A stretch of 19,457 bases of DNA from an uncultured bacterium (GCA_938024025.1 CALJBY010000155.1:1-19457); one strand, 5' to 3'; shown: positions 7,139 to 15,229, numbered from the stretch's first letter. Made by a program: numbers and translations. The notes: generated from the letters alone by a model not told the origin.

Positions 7139-8353
7139 TTACTGCGCCCGAAAGCCCTTTGGCACGACAACAATACCTGATTTGGTTACGGTAAACTTCT
7201 TCGCATCCTCTTTGAGATCATAGCCGATCTCCATGCCGGGAGGAATCTCTGAGCCCTTATCAATAATGGTTCTTTTGACCCGTGCACCTTCCCTGACCCA
7301 TACACCTTCGAAGAGGATAGAATCATCAACCTGGGCAAAGTTGTCAATTCTCACGTCAGGAGAAACAAGGGATCTCTTCACCTCTCCTCCACTAATAATA
7401 CACCCGCCCGAAATGAGGGATTCTAAAGCCTTCCCCCGCCGACCCTCTCCGTCGCTTTCGTCAAAGACCGTTTTGGCCGGGGGAAAAGGAGCATGATGGG
7501 TGTGGATAGGCCACTCTGCATCATAGAGGTTTAAGAGCGGACACACGGAAACTAAATCCATGTTGGACTCGAAGTACGCCTCTATAGTTCCAACATCCCG
7601 CCAGTACTGCGCCTCTCCTTTACCATCTACAAAGTCGTATGCGAAGACCCGGCTGTCCATAACCATAGCGGGAATAATATCCTGTCCAAAATCATGTCTC
7701 GTCCTTTTCTTGGCATCCTCAACGAGTTTTCGCACCATGAGTTTAGTGTTAAAAACATAGACCCCCATGGACGCAAGGATTGTATCAGGTTTGTCGTGTA
7801 GCGTGTGAGGAGCATCGGGTTTTTCCTGAAACCCTGTTACTCTATCATCACTATCGATTGCAATCACGCCGAATTCTTTTGATAAACCTTTATCCACTTC
7901 CACAGAAGCAACGGTCACATCGGCATCTTTTTCCAGGTGGAAGTCTATCATCTTCCGGTAATCCATCTTATAGATATGATCTCCGGAAAGAATAAGAATA
8001 AGATCAGGCAGCTCCTTTTGCAGGAGATAGATATTCTGATAAATCGCATCAGCAGTCCCTTTATACCAGTGCTCGTTCACCCTCTGTTGGGCAGGGACAA
8101 CGGTAATAAAGTCGCCAAGGCTACTGCTCAAAATATTCCACCCCAGTTGAATGTGTCTGCTTAAGGAAAGGGATTTATACTGGGAGAGGAGATAAATCTT
8201 TCTGAGGCTGGAGTTAATGCAGTTGCTCAGGGTAAAGTCAATGATGCGATAAATTGCACCGAACGGCACCGCCGGTTTTGTTCTATCCCGTGTTAAAGGA
8301 TAAAGACGCTCCCCCTTACCTCCCGCTAAAATGAAAGCAAGTACCTTTTTCAT
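7139..8353 (-). CDS. glgC: Glucose-1-phosphate adenylyltransferase
   Basis: This is a 404-residue protein, close to the usual length. It makes ADP-glucose from glucose-1-phosphate and ATP, the committed step of bacterial glycogen synthesis. The nucleotidyltransferase signature LAGGKGERLYPLTRDRTKPA is at residues 9-28. FGAIYRIIDFTLSNC follows at 31-45, the catalytic-region ILSGDHIYKMDY near 120-131, and the sugar-phosphate region GFQEKPD near 174-180. The C-terminus holds left-handed beta-helix hexapeptide-like repeats (about 310-375). Its ATG overlaps the stop of the response-regulator gene as ATGA. No glgA or glgB lies nearby. Confidence 0.95.
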   Translation of the reverse strand: MKKVLAFILAGGKGERLYPLTRDRTKPAVPFGAIYRIIDFTLSNCINSSLRKIYLLSQYKSLSLSRHIQLGWNILSSSLGDFITVVPAQQRVNEHWYKGTADAIYQNIYLLQKELPDLILILSGDHIYKMDYRKMIDFHLEKDADVTVASVEVDKGLSKEFGVIAIDSDDRVTGFQEKPDAPHTLHDKPDTILASMGVYVFNTKLMVRKLVEDAKKRTRHDFGQDIIPAMVMDSRVFAYDFVDGKGEAQYWRDVGTIEAYFESNMDLVSVCPLLNLYDAEWPIHTHHAPFPPAKTVFDESDGEGRRGKALESLISGGCIISGGEVKRSLVSPDVRIDNFAQVDDSILFEGVWVREGARVKRTIIDKGSEIPPGMEIGYDLKEDAKKFTVTKSGIVVVPKGFRAQ

Positions 8354-8718
8354 TTCTCAGTTTTTTTGCGCTCTAAGAGCTCTCTAATTTTTCTCTTCAA
8401 CCCTGTCAAGTCTGCTGATTTTACTACAAAATCATCGGCTGCCCAGCTTATGAAATCATCTTTATAGCTGGAATAGGCACTGTGGATGATAACGGGGATA
8501 TTTCTCTCTTTCCCTATAATTTTCCCTAATGCTTCCAGGCCATCCATAACGGGCATCCTGATATCTAACACAACTAAATCCGGTGGCATTACTGCTATAC
8601 TCTCCAGGGCTTCCTTTCCATTTTCTGCAAGCTTAATCGTGTATCCTTCATCACTCAATTCTTCCTGGTAAAGCCTCCGCTGATTTGCTTCGTCATCAAC
8701 GATCAGTAAGGTTGCCAT
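8350..8718 (-). CDS. Single-domain response regulator (receiver only)
   Basis: This 122-residue protein consists only of a CheY-like receiver domain. Acidic pocket residues Asp8 and Asp9 are in LLIVDDE. The phosphoacceptor Asp52 is in VVLDIRMPVMDG. The switch Ser80 is in IIHSAYSS, and the conserved Lys100 is in DFVVKSADL. No DNA-binding or enzymatic output domain is present, so it should signal by protein contact. No histidine kinase gene is in the window. The stop overlaps the glgC start (ATGA), so the two are translationally coupled, which is an unusual partnership. AAGGATG upstream of the ATG can serve as ribosome-binding site. Confidence 0.92.
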   Translation of the reverse strand: MATLLIVDDEANQRRLYQEELSDEGYTIKLAENGKEALESIAVMPPDLVVLDIRMPVMDGLEALGKIIGKERNIPVIIHSAYSSYKDDFISWAADDFVVKSADLTGLKRKIRELLERKKTEK

Positions 8719-9160
8719 CCTTCACATCCTTATTAAAAGGGGTTCTCCACCTTTTCGAGCTGTTCTCTGCCAAAGCTCCAAGTCCATCATTCAAGCAGTT
8801 TGCCGTATAACCAACTTATGGTAAGCTATACTATAATTATTCGCCTAAATCAAGGAGTCTTTTCAAGACCGCCTCCATGGGGTGTGCGGAATCTGGCATA
8901 ACTAATTGTATTATTTGACAGAATTACCCCTCTACCACACCTGGCTTGCAGCTGGCACAACACGCCATAAGCCCTGTACCCGCCGGAAAATCAAAGGTAT
9001 ATTCACAAAAAAAACGTCACCTTTACTTCTTGATGGGAGGAGAGACAGTCCCTAAGGGAAGCCATGGAATTGAGCGGCAATGCCTGTGCTATGAATAATA
9101 GATCATAGTCTGGTGAGCGCTCAGCGGCAGAAAAGGAAGGAGTAAAAAGGAAATACAGGA
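8719..9160. other. Intergenic region upstream of the response regulator
   Basis: I see no gene in these 442 bases. On the minus strand a weak promoter candidate for the regulator-glgC operon is TTGATT (8853-8848), 17 bases, TATAGC (8830-8825). An AAAGGT/ACCTTT inverted repeat at about 8993-9022 flanks an A-run but does not look like a terminator. No word-like repeat of the type at 1654-1771 is evident. Confidence 0.5.
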
Positions 9161-9652
9161 CTACATTTTATACTTAAAATCATCAGGGTCAAGTTTTTCT
9201 AACCACTGCATAAAATCATCTTCTGTTTTATCCTCAGCTTGTTCTTCAGTCTCTTCAGAAGTTCCCGCCTGGTTGATCACTTCCTCGACTACATAAATGG
9301 GGGTACCTACCCGTAAGGCAACGGCAATTGCATCACTGGGACGAGAATCAATCTCTACCTCACCCTGCTTGGTTGTGATATAAATGGTAGCATAAAAGGT
9401 ATTATCCTTTAATTCAGTCACTACAATTTTTTTCGCCTCGGCTTCGAGGCCTTTGATAATATTGAGAATCAAATCGTGTGTCATTGGACGAGCAGTGTTG
9501 ATTTTGCGCAGTTCCAAAGCAATGGCATTTGCCTCGAAAATACCAATCCAAATAGGTAAGGTCCTCTTCCCTTCCATTTCCTCTAAAAAAACCATTGCCC
9601 CGCTTTTTGACAGGTCAAATGCCAGGTTCTTTACTTTCATTTCTATCAACAT
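9161..9652 (-). CDS. Bifunctional nuclease family protein (DUF151)
   Basis: This 163-residue protein belongs to the DUF151/BFN family, whose founding plant member was reported to have RNase and DNase activity. The bacterial function is poorly known. Conserved features are LPIWIGIFEANAIAL (32-46), the RPMTHDL segment (55-61) and IDSRPSDAIAVALR (101-114). A short acidic tail (Glu/Asp-rich, 131-146) precedes LEKLDPDDFKYKM. The start is ATG 9652, because AAAGGGGTG ends six bases before it. A longer frame from TTG 9685 would place that ribosome-binding site inside the coding region. It lies 66 bases after the amidase stop on the same strand and is probably co-transcribed with it. Confidence 0.92.
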   Translation of the reverse strand: MLIEMKVKNLAFDLSKSGAMVFLEEMEGKRTLPIWIGIFEANAIALELRKINTARPMTHDLILNIIKGLEAEAKKIVVTELKDNTFYATIYITTKQGEVEIDSRPSDAIAVALRVGTPIYVVEEVINQAGTSEETEEQAEDKTEDDFMQWLEKLDPDDFKYKM

Positions 9653-9718
9653 AGACTGCACCCCTTTCCGACTTCTCCTGTCCAAGCACCCCTGAATTGC
9701 ACCAATCCTTCACGTCAC

Positions 9719-11041
9719 TTAAGGGATTAAGAGTCTTTTCCCAACGATAAGATGATCTGCCTTTTTGAGTTTATTCACCTTAACAAGTTCAGCAACCGTT
9801 GTATTATACTCCCGTGCTATCTGCCAAAGTGTCTCCTTCGGTTTAACAAGATGACTTGCCGCCCTCTTTCCCCTGGAAGTAGTTACGGCTGGAATACTAA
9901 TGCCATCTCTCTTGGCTAAAAGCGTAACAAAATCGAAGCTTACGGTGGATAGTGCACGGGCAAGTTTTCCTTGAAATGCTTTACTCCTCAACCGCTTTTC
10001 ATCTTCAAGGTTACTGATAAAGCCTGTTTCAATGAGGATTGAAGGTATCTCAGTTGCTCTGAGCACGGCAAACCCGGCCTGCTTTGGTTGCTTAAATTTA
10101 ATCGTGTGTACTTTACTCATTTCATTGAGAACCATTCCACCAAAACGAAGGCTATCATTAATCGTTTGCGTTTGCACCAGGTCAATAAGAATGGAGTCGA
10201 GTTCCTTATCATCAGCATAGGATACACCTCTAAACAAGTTAGACTTATTTTCCCGCTCTGCTAAAACCTTTGCTGCCTCATCACTGGCTCCCTTAATTGA
10301 CAGGCAATAAACTGACGCTCCCCGCACACGTTTACTAAAATTTGCATCGGTGTGCAGGCTAATGAAAAAGTCCGCTCCATACTCACGTGCTATTGCTACT
10401 CTCTTCTCCAGGGGAATAAAGTAATCACCCGTTCTGGTTAAAAAGGCTTTAAATCCCTTCCTTTGATTGATATCATCCTTTAACTGCTTTGCCAGAGATA
10501 AAACGATATCTTTCTCATAGGTCCCTTTTTGACCAACAGCACCTACATCCTCACCACCATGACCTGGATCTATAACGATAATGCTGTGCTCTCTACTCTT
10601 TTGCTTTAATCGTGCCTCTTTCTCCTTTTGCTCAAGGTCAGAACGGTTAAGATCAATTACTAACCGATGGGGTTTATCTGAATACTGTTTTAAGGTGAAC
10701 ACCGTCGATTGAACCGGCTTAACCAGGTCAATGACTAACCGCAATGTTTTTTTATTAAACTGACCGACTCTTACACGATGGGCAACAGAATCTCCTATCT
10801 CCACGTTTTTGTGTGGAAACGTTGTCTTTGCTCCCTCTACATTTACTACAAATCGCAAGGGATCTTTGAGCTCTATGGTTTTAAAGGAGAGGGGTTGATC
10901 ACTATCAACCACAATGCGGGTATGGTCTGGGGCAGACCAGTATCTTACATCAGTTATATTCGATAGTGCATATACCGAGGGCTGATAGACGAGGAGCAAA
11001 ACAATGATTGTACACCACAAGGTCAGATCTTTTTTTCTCAC
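9719..11041 (-). CDS. N-acetylmuramoyl-L-alanine amidase with AMIN and LysM domains (AmiC-like)
   Basis: This 440-residue exported enzyme cleaves the amide bond between muramic acid and the stem peptide of peptidoglycan, typically for daughter-cell separation. Domain order is signal peptide (1-25), AMIN septum/pole-targeting domain (about 28-133), a charged linker (134-150), the Amidase_3 zinc domain (about 153-372) and a C-terminal LysM peptidoglycan-binding domain (about 394-440). Zinc ligands are visible as His161 (DPGHGGED), Glu176 (TYEKD) and His230 (SLHTDAN). The catalytic Glu338 is in ILIETGFISN. The start is GTG 11041, four bases after GGGGAG. Presence of AMIN supports a Gram-negative envelope. 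Confidence 0.95.
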   Translation of the reverse strand: MRKKDLTLWCTIIVLLLVYQPSVYALSNITDVRYWSAPDHTRIVVDSDQPLSFKTIELKDPLRFVVNVEGAKTTFPHKNVEIGDSVAHRVRVGQFNKKTLRLVIDLVKPVQSTVFTLKQYSDKPHRLVIDLNRSDLEQKEKEARLKQKSREHSIIVIDPGHGGEDVGAVGQKGTYEKDIVLSLAKQLKDDINQRKGFKAFLTRTGDYFIPLEKRVAIAREYGADFFISLHTDANFSKRVRGASVYCLSIKGASDEAAKVLAERENKSNLFRGVSYADDKELDSILIDLVQTQTINDSLRFGGMVLNEMSKVHTIKFKQPKQAGFAVLRATEIPSILIETGFISNLEDEKRLRSKAFQGKLARALSTVSFDFVTLLAKRDGISIPAVTTSRGKRAASHLVKPKETLWQIAREYNTTVAELVKVNKLKKADHLIVGKRLLIP

Positions 11042-11082
11042 GTTCTCCCCTAAAGCAAAACAGTAGCAGCTGACGATCTTAT

Positions 11083-11115
11083 GTATAACTTACACTAATT
11101 CTCAAAACATGTCAA
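11083..11115 (-). promoter_or_regulatory. Possible promoter of the amidase gene
   Basis: A perfect -35 box TTGACA lies at 11115-11110 on the minus strand. The -10 is poor: TAAGTT at 17 bases spacing, or TTATAC at 21. It is positioned 45-75 bases upstream of the GTG start. Confidence 0.3.
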
Positions 11116-11280
11116 ATAAGTTGTGTTTTTCACTCTATCGGCAGCAGTTATGGCAGGGGAAAAGGTAAAAAACACGCTCGTAAAAGATAACCTTCTATCT
11201 TAAGTACCCTATCGAAAGAGACAAAAAAATCTTTAGGTAAAACAGCTCACCCGTCTTATTTGCCCGCATCGCATTATCTC

Positions 11281-11309
11281 TTGATAAAATGTTTTCTCTC
11301 CTTTAGAAT
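11281..11309 (+). promoter_or_regulatory. Sigma70-type promoter for the ubiquitin-fold gene
   Basis: The -35 box TTGATA (11281-11286) and -10 box TAGAAT (11304-11309) each match consensus at five of six positions and are separated by exactly 17 bases. Transcription would start near 11316. This gives a leader of about 130 bases before ATG 11448 that contains the palindrome at 11352-11389. Confidence 0.55.
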
Positions 11310-11351
11310 AATTGACGACTTCGTAATAAGCTTGGCTGCCTGCACGCTTGG

Positions 11352-11389
11352 CCCGAGCTCAGCCAGGGAGCTCCCTGGCCGAGCGCGGG
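11352..11389. repeat. 38-base palindrome in a 5' leader
   Basis: The centre CCAGGGAGCTCCCTGG is a perfect 16-base palindrome. It extends outward through GCTC/GAGC with one A-C mismatch and then CCCG/CGGG with one more mismatch. No T-run follows, so a simple terminator is unlikely. It may be an RNA hairpin in the leader, a protein-binding site or a dispersed palindromic element. Confidence 0.75.
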
Positions 11390-11447
11390 GAGCATCAATA
11401 ATGGTGGTGTAAAATCTTATCAATAGGCACACAACAAGGCACCTGTA

Positions 11448-11756
11448 ATGCTTAAAGCTACCTTTCGTTTTTATGAAGAGCTGAACGATTACCTCCCCGA
11501 AGAACTACGCAAAGCTGAGTTTATCCATTCTTTTACACATCCTACTTCTACCCAGTATGCAATCAAATCGTTACATATTCCCTGTGAAGAAATTGATCTC
11601 ATCCTGGTAAATGGACTACCAGTCGATTTCTCCTATATGCTCGAAGACAACGATCGAGTCAGCGTCTATCCCATCTTCGAGACATTTGACATTAGCAGTG
11701 TTACTAAAGTGAGAGATAAACCTCTCAAGGAAACGAGGAAAAGGTCACAGGATTAA
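11448..11756 (+). CDS. Stand-alone Mut7-C-type ubiquitin-fold protein (MoaD/ThiS-like)
   Basis: This 102-residue protein begins like the ubiquitin-fold domain that is usually fused in front of Mut7-C RNase domains: ATFRFYEELNDYLPEE at 4-19, LILVNGLPVDFSYML at 51-65 and DNDRVSVYPIFETFDIS at 67-83. Here the protein ends about twenty residues after that point in a charged tail (KPLKETRKRSQD). There is no downstream CxxC-containing Mut7-C domain in any frame up to the next gene. It also lacks the C-terminal Gly-Gly that MoaD and ThiS need for thiocarboxylation. It may be a true single-domain relative or the remnant of a split protein. Only a weak AAGGCAC precedes the ATG. Confidence 0.75.
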   Translation: MLKATFRFYEELNDYLPEELRKAEFIHSFTHPTSTQYAIKSLHIPCEEIDLILVNGLPVDFSYMLEDNDRVSVYPIFETFDISSVTKVRDKPLKETRKRSQD

Positions 11757-11803
11757 CGATGGTAGAGTTATTACGACACTATTTATTCTAAAAAGGAGAT
11801 GCT

Positions 11804-12769
11804 ATGAATGAGCCCAGGTTAAATATTGACGGCAAGGATATGCTTAACAAAGTTCTCAGCTTGTGGCCACCACTCATCCAGGGAAGAAAAAGAGAAAGAA
11901 TTATGCGGATTCTCAACTGGATCATGGCTGCCCGGGGTGCCTCGCAAGCAGGGAAAGACCTCGTCATAGAGGCAGTGAAAGAAATTGTTCCAAAATCATA
12001 CGACCCTATTTTCCACATGTGGGAAGATCCAGAAAAGTTTAACAGGGAATTTCTCGCAACGTTTGACAACTTAGAGGCATATAAGAACATCCCTGTCCAG
12101 GTAAAAAGATGGGAAAGGCCTCCGGATGAAAAGCCCGCCAAGTCCCCCGGGGAAATGACCGTTGTTGCCTTTTGTGCAAGCCCCAGGAAAGGTGGCAACA
12201 CAGACACCTTAGTAGATGAAGCATTAAAAGGGGCTCTGAGTACGGGCGCTCAGGGAGAAAAAATTATGCTCCAAAAAATAAAAATGGGGTTTTGCATAGG
12301 GTGCAGGAGATGTAAGGAAACTGATTATGAGCAGATGTGCGTTATTAAAGACGATATGAATGATGTTTACCAGAAAATTACTGATGCAGATGCCATCATT
12401 ATCGGGTTCCCCATATATACGGGGAGAGAATGCGCCCAGCTTTCAACTTTTCTTGACAGATGGGACTGCTTTGAACGGGGCAGCATTGTAGACAATTCGT
12501 TTAGATTAACACACGCCATTAAACCCGGTAAACGAGCAATGATCATCGGCACCTGGGGTTACAGTGCTATCGATACCTATGACCACGTCATTGAAAATGT
12601 TATAAGTATAGTCAATATGCATGTAATCCAACCGGTAGAGGCACTTTCAGCGTGCGGGTTTGAGGGCATCCTCCATGGATTTGATGAAAACAAAAAAGCA
12701 GTTATTGCAACACTCCCCGAGGAACTTAATAAGGCCTATCAGGCAGGAATAGGACTGGTGGCGGAATAA
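11804..12769 (+). CDS. Iron-sulfur flavoprotein (NADPH-dependent FMN reductase fold) with N-terminal extension
   Basis: This is a 321-residue protein. Residues 118-320 form a flavodoxin-like FMN reductase domain, with the FMN phosphate loop FCASPRKGGNTDTL at 123-136. A compact cysteine motif follows: Cys164-x2-Cys167-x2-Cys170-x8-Cys179, in CIGCRRCKETDYEQMCVIKD. That is close to the cluster motif of archaeal and bacterial Isf proteins, which carry FMN plus [4Fe-4S] and shuttle electrons in anaerobes. GFPIYTG at 201-207 is the usual second flavin-contact region. Residues 1-110 are a helical extension not usual in Isf (LNWIMAARGASQAGKDLVIE), whose role I do not recognise. An excellent ribosome-binding site, AAGGAG, precedes ATG 11804. 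Electron donor and acceptor are unknown. Confidence 0.88.
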   Translation: MNEPRLNIDGKDMLNKVLSLWPPLIQGRKRERIMRILNWIMAARGASQAGKDLVIEAVKEIVPKSYDPIFHMWEDPEKFNREFLATFDNLEAYKNIPVQVKRWERPPDEKPAKSPGEMTVVAFCASPRKGGNTDTLVDEALKGALSTGAQGEKIMLQKIKMGFCIGCRRCKETDYEQMCVIKDDMNDVYQKITDADAIIIGFPIYTGRECAQLSTFLDRWDCFERGSIVDNSFRLTHAIKPGKRAMIIGTWGYSAIDTYDHVIENVISIVNMHVIQPVEALSACGFEGILHGFDENKKAVIATLPEELNKAYQAGIGLVAE

Positions 12770-13137
12770 AACAAGAAGTCAGAAGGTAAGAAGAAATGCC
12801 TAAATTAAAGGCTCAAACCACGAAGCGCACAAAGAAAAACGAGCAAGAAAAGAAGACAGGAGACAGGATTAAAGCAAAGTTGAATGAGTTCAAGTGGTTT
12901 TATTGGTTAGATCAGTTAGCCTGGTTGTATACCATACTGGCAAAGGTGAAGTCACCGCAGAGGCGCAAAGAGCGCAGAGAGACCCTAAAGAAGATAGGAG
13001 CCGGAAGTTGTTGGCATGAGTCAATTGTCATTAGCTACTGGCCAGGAGGATCAACAAATGACTATTGGCCATTGACAAATGGCGACAAGATAAGAAACCT
13101 GCAACACGCAACCTGCTCCAAGCAGTATCGCCTGACA
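12770..13137. other. Convergent spacer made of word-like repeats
   Basis: No gene is supported here. A 118-codon open frame at 12796-13152 exists only because the repeats lack stops in that frame. From left to right there is repeat copy C (12775-12809), a CCACGAAGCGCACAAAGAAA phrase (about 12819-12838), a CACCGCAGAGGCGCAAAGAG phrase (from 12953), a patch of TTGGCCATTGACAAATG-like words (about 13020-13088) and AACCTGCAACACGCAACCTG (13096-13115). Each patch repeats a near-identical 8-10 base word with small changes. Confidence 0.7.
12775..12809 (+). repeat. Word-like intergenic repeat, copy C (short)
   Basis: GAAGTCAGAAGGTAAGAAGA followed by AATGCCTAAATT matches the start of the element also found at 1654 and, inverted, at 19046-19000. 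It starts about six bases after the flavoprotein stop and reads in the same direction as that gene. The remainder of the element is missing or replaced by other repeat words. Confidence 0.75.
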
Positions 13138-14007
13138 TCACTTGAGGAGTGAAGCTGCCGCCTCGCCGAGCAGTGCCGGATTGTTAACCACGGTAATGCC
13201 AGCCTGCTCCCACGCCGCAATTTTTTCCTGTGCGGTTCCCTTCCCGCCGGAGATAATGGCACCGGCATGTCCCATCCTTCGTCCCGGCGGGGCAGTTTGA
13301 CCGGCAATAAATCCCAGAACGGGTTTCTTTACCTGTTCGTTAACAAATGCACCCGCTTCTTCCTCTGCAGTTCCCCCAATTTCTCCAATAATGATAATCA
13401 AGTCCGTAGCAGGATCATCTGAGAATAAAGCCAGCAGGTCAATAAACGAGGTTCCTACCAGGGGGTCACCTCCAATACCGATACAGCTTGACTGCCCAAT
13501 GTCCCTCTGTGTGAGCTGCCAGACCACTTCATAGGTGAGTGTTCCGCTACGGGATATCACCCCAACCTTTCCCTCTTTATGAATCGTACCCGGCATAATA
13601 CCGATTTTACACTTCCCGGGACTAATTAACCCAGGGCAGTTAGGCCCGATAAGCCTCGTTTTCTTTCCCGTGAGGTAACTCCTTACCTTTACCATCTCTA
13701 AAACGGGGACACCCTCGGTAATACATACCACCAGATCGACACCTGCATCAACAGCTTCAACAATGGCATCTGCTGCAAAGGGAGCCGGCACGAAAATGCA
13801 GGAGGCATTAGCACCCTCATGAACCACTGCATCTTCCACGCGATTGAACACAGGGATACCATCAACATTCTGGCCACCTTTGCCGGGAGTCACACCAGCA
13901 ACAACCTTTGACCCGTAAGCCACCATCTGTTTAGTATGGAAGCTCCCTTCACTTCCTGTGATTCCCTGCACAACTACCCTTGTGTTTTCATCAATGAGAA
14001 TACTCAC
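13138..14007 (-). CDS. sucD: Succinyl-CoA ligase, alpha subunit
   Basis: This is a 289-residue protein, the normal length. With SucC it interconverts succinyl-CoA with succinate and CoA, coupled to ADP or GDP phosphorylation. The CoA-binding Rossmann domain includes [18 protein letters not shown] (11-28). The phosphorylated His247 is in [13 protein letters not shown], and [20 protein letters not shown] is at 120-139. The start is GTG 14007, four bases after AAAGGAGAG. It follows sucC by 52 bases and is the last gene of the hdr-sdh-suc operon. The stop codon lies next to the repeat-rich convergent spacer. Confidence 0.97.
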   Translation of the reverse strand: MSILIDENTRVVVQGITGSEGSFHTKQMVAYGSKVVAGVTPGKGGQNVDGIPVFNRVEDAVVHEGANASCIFVPAPFAADAIVEAVDAGVDLVVCITEGVPVLEMVKVRSYLTGKKTRLIGPNCPGLISPGKCKIGIMPGTIHKEGKVGVISRSGTLTYEVVWQLTQRDIGQSSCIGIGGDPLVGTSFIDLLALFSDDPATDLIIIIGEIGGTAEEEAGAFVNEQVKKPVLGFIAGQTAPPGRRMGHAGAIISGGKGTAQEKIAAWEQAGITVVNNPALLGEAAASLLK

Positions 14008-14059
14008 AAATCTCTCCTTTTCTAAGCGCTAGACATGACCAGACATTCACCTGGTGCAC

Positions 14060-15229
14060 CTAGGGAACAATCGTCTTTGTAATGGCTGCAACTTTCTCTG
14101 CTGCATCACGAAAATCCATAGCTACTTCAAACGTGAGACCTGACTCTCTCAATATGGCCCTTCCTTCTTCAACATTAGTCCCTTCGAGCCTCACGACCAA
14201 AGGCAGTTGCAACTTCACCTTCTTTGCTGCTTCCACCATGCCGGTTGCCACTCGATCGCATCGCAGGATGCCACCAAAAATGTTAATCAGAACCACTTTG
14301 ACATTTTCATCAGCCAGCAGAATTCTCAAAGCATTTTCTACCTGCTCAGCAGACGCTCCACCACCAACATCAAGGAAGTTGGCAGGACTTCCCCCTGCCA
14401 GCTTGATAATATCCATGGTGGCCATGGCAAGTCCCGCCCCATTAACCATGCATCCTACATTACCATCAAGTTTAATATAGTTAAGGCTATGCTGCGATGC
14501 CTCCACCTCCAGCCGATCGAGTTCATCAGCATCATACAGTTTCTTTATATCAGGGTGTCGAAAAAGAGCATCATCGTCAAAAGTCATTTTAGCATCCAGG
14601 GCAATCAGACGATTATTACCCGTAATCACCAACGGATTTATCTCAACCAGCGTAGCGTCTTTCTCCATAAAGATGTTAAACAGCTGAGCTATTAAACTGA
14701 GCGCCTGTTTATTCAGATCCTTTTCCAACCCCAGGCCAAAGCTCAGCTTGCGGGCATGAAATCCCATGAAACCAGTTGCTGGATCGACGGCCACTTTAAG
14801 TATTTTTTCTGGGGAGGTGGCTGCAATCTCTTCAATGTCCATCCCGCCAGCTTCTGAAACCATTATCACCGGCATAGCCAGTGCCCGGTCCACAACGATT
14901 CCCAGGTAGAGCTCCTTTACCACCTCAAGTCCTTCTTCAACCAATACCTGTTTTACTTTCTGTCCTTCAGGACCGGTCTGGTGGGTAATAAGATTCATAC
15001 CAATGATCTGTTGCGCTGCCCGGTAAGCCTCATCCGGGGTTCCTGCTACTTTTACCCCGCCTCCTTTCCCTCGGCCGCCAGCATGGATCTGTGCCTTGAC
15101 CACACTCTTTCCCCCCAGTTCTTCAGCAATCTTCTTTGCCTTAGCGGGAGTTTTGGCCACAGCCCCCCGTGGGATGGGAACACCGTATTTCTTCAAAATC
15201 TTCTTTGCCTGGAACTCATGTATCTTCAT
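14060..15229 (-). CDS. sucC: Succinyl-CoA ligase (ADP-forming), beta subunit
   Basis: This is a 389-residue protein, full family length. The N-terminal ATP-grasp domain starts MKIHEFQAKKILKKYGVP and has the glycine-rich nucleotide loop QIHAGGRGKGGGVK (47-60). Metal and nucleotide residues are seen in LVEINPLVI and DAKMTFDDDA. The C-terminal domain carries VGCMVNGAGLAMATMD and LINIFGGILRCD, typical of SucC. The start ATG lies only four bases after the sdhA-like stop, with GAGGTGATGAG as ribosome-binding site overlapping that stop, so translation is tightly coupled. Co-expression with the fumarate/succinate flavoprotein ties succinate and succinyl-CoA conversion together, oxidative or reductive. 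Confidence 0.97.
   Translation of the reverse strand: MKIHEFQAKKILKKYGVPIPRGAVAKTPAKAKKIAEELGGKSVVKAQIHAGGRGKGGGVKVAGTPDEAYRAAQQIIGMNLITHQTGPEGQKVKQVLVEEGLEVVKELYLGIVVDRALAMPVIMVSEAGGMDIEEIAATSPEKILKVAVDPATGFMGFHARKLSFGLGLEKDLNKQALSLIAQLFNIFMEKDATLVEINPLVITGNNRLIALDAKMTFDDDALFRHPDIKKLYDADELDRLEVEASQHSLNYIKLDGNVGCMVNGAGLAMATMDIIKLAGGSPANFLDVGGGASAEQVENALRILLADENVKVVLINIFGGILRCDRVATGMVEAAKKVKLQLPLVVRLEGTNVEEGRAILRESGLTFEVAMDFRDAAEKVAAITKTIVP

Larger units (their letters stand above)
11042..11447. other. Divergent intergenic region, amidase / ubiquitin-fold protein
   Basis: This 406-base spacer contains no gene that I can support. It holds a weak promoter candidate for the amidase on the minus strand, a good promoter for the rightward gene at 11281-11309 and a long palindrome at 11352-11389, all listed separately. 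Confidence 0.6.

Noticed and set aside
8825..8840. TATAAT on the plus strand at 8832-8837
   Set aside because: No -35 box lies at a suitable distance and no plus-strand gene follows.
8940..8990. Sigma54-type promoter near CTGGCACAACACGCC
   Set aside because: The GG-to-GC spacing is wrong on both strands and there is no TTGC at the -12 position.
9653..9685. Longer N-terminus for the DUF151 protein from TTG 9685
   Set aside because: The extra residues are encoded by the ribosome-binding region (AAAGGGGTG) of ATG 9652 and do not belong to the family.
12796..13152. 118-codon open reading frame on the plus strand
   Set aside because: It runs through several word-like repeat patches, has a Lys/Arg-rich low-complexity translation, resembles no protein family and overlaps the 3' end of sucD on the other strand.
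14082..14695. Long plus-strand open frames opposite sucC
   Set aside because: They are shadows of the conserved sucC frame, with no family resemblance of their own.
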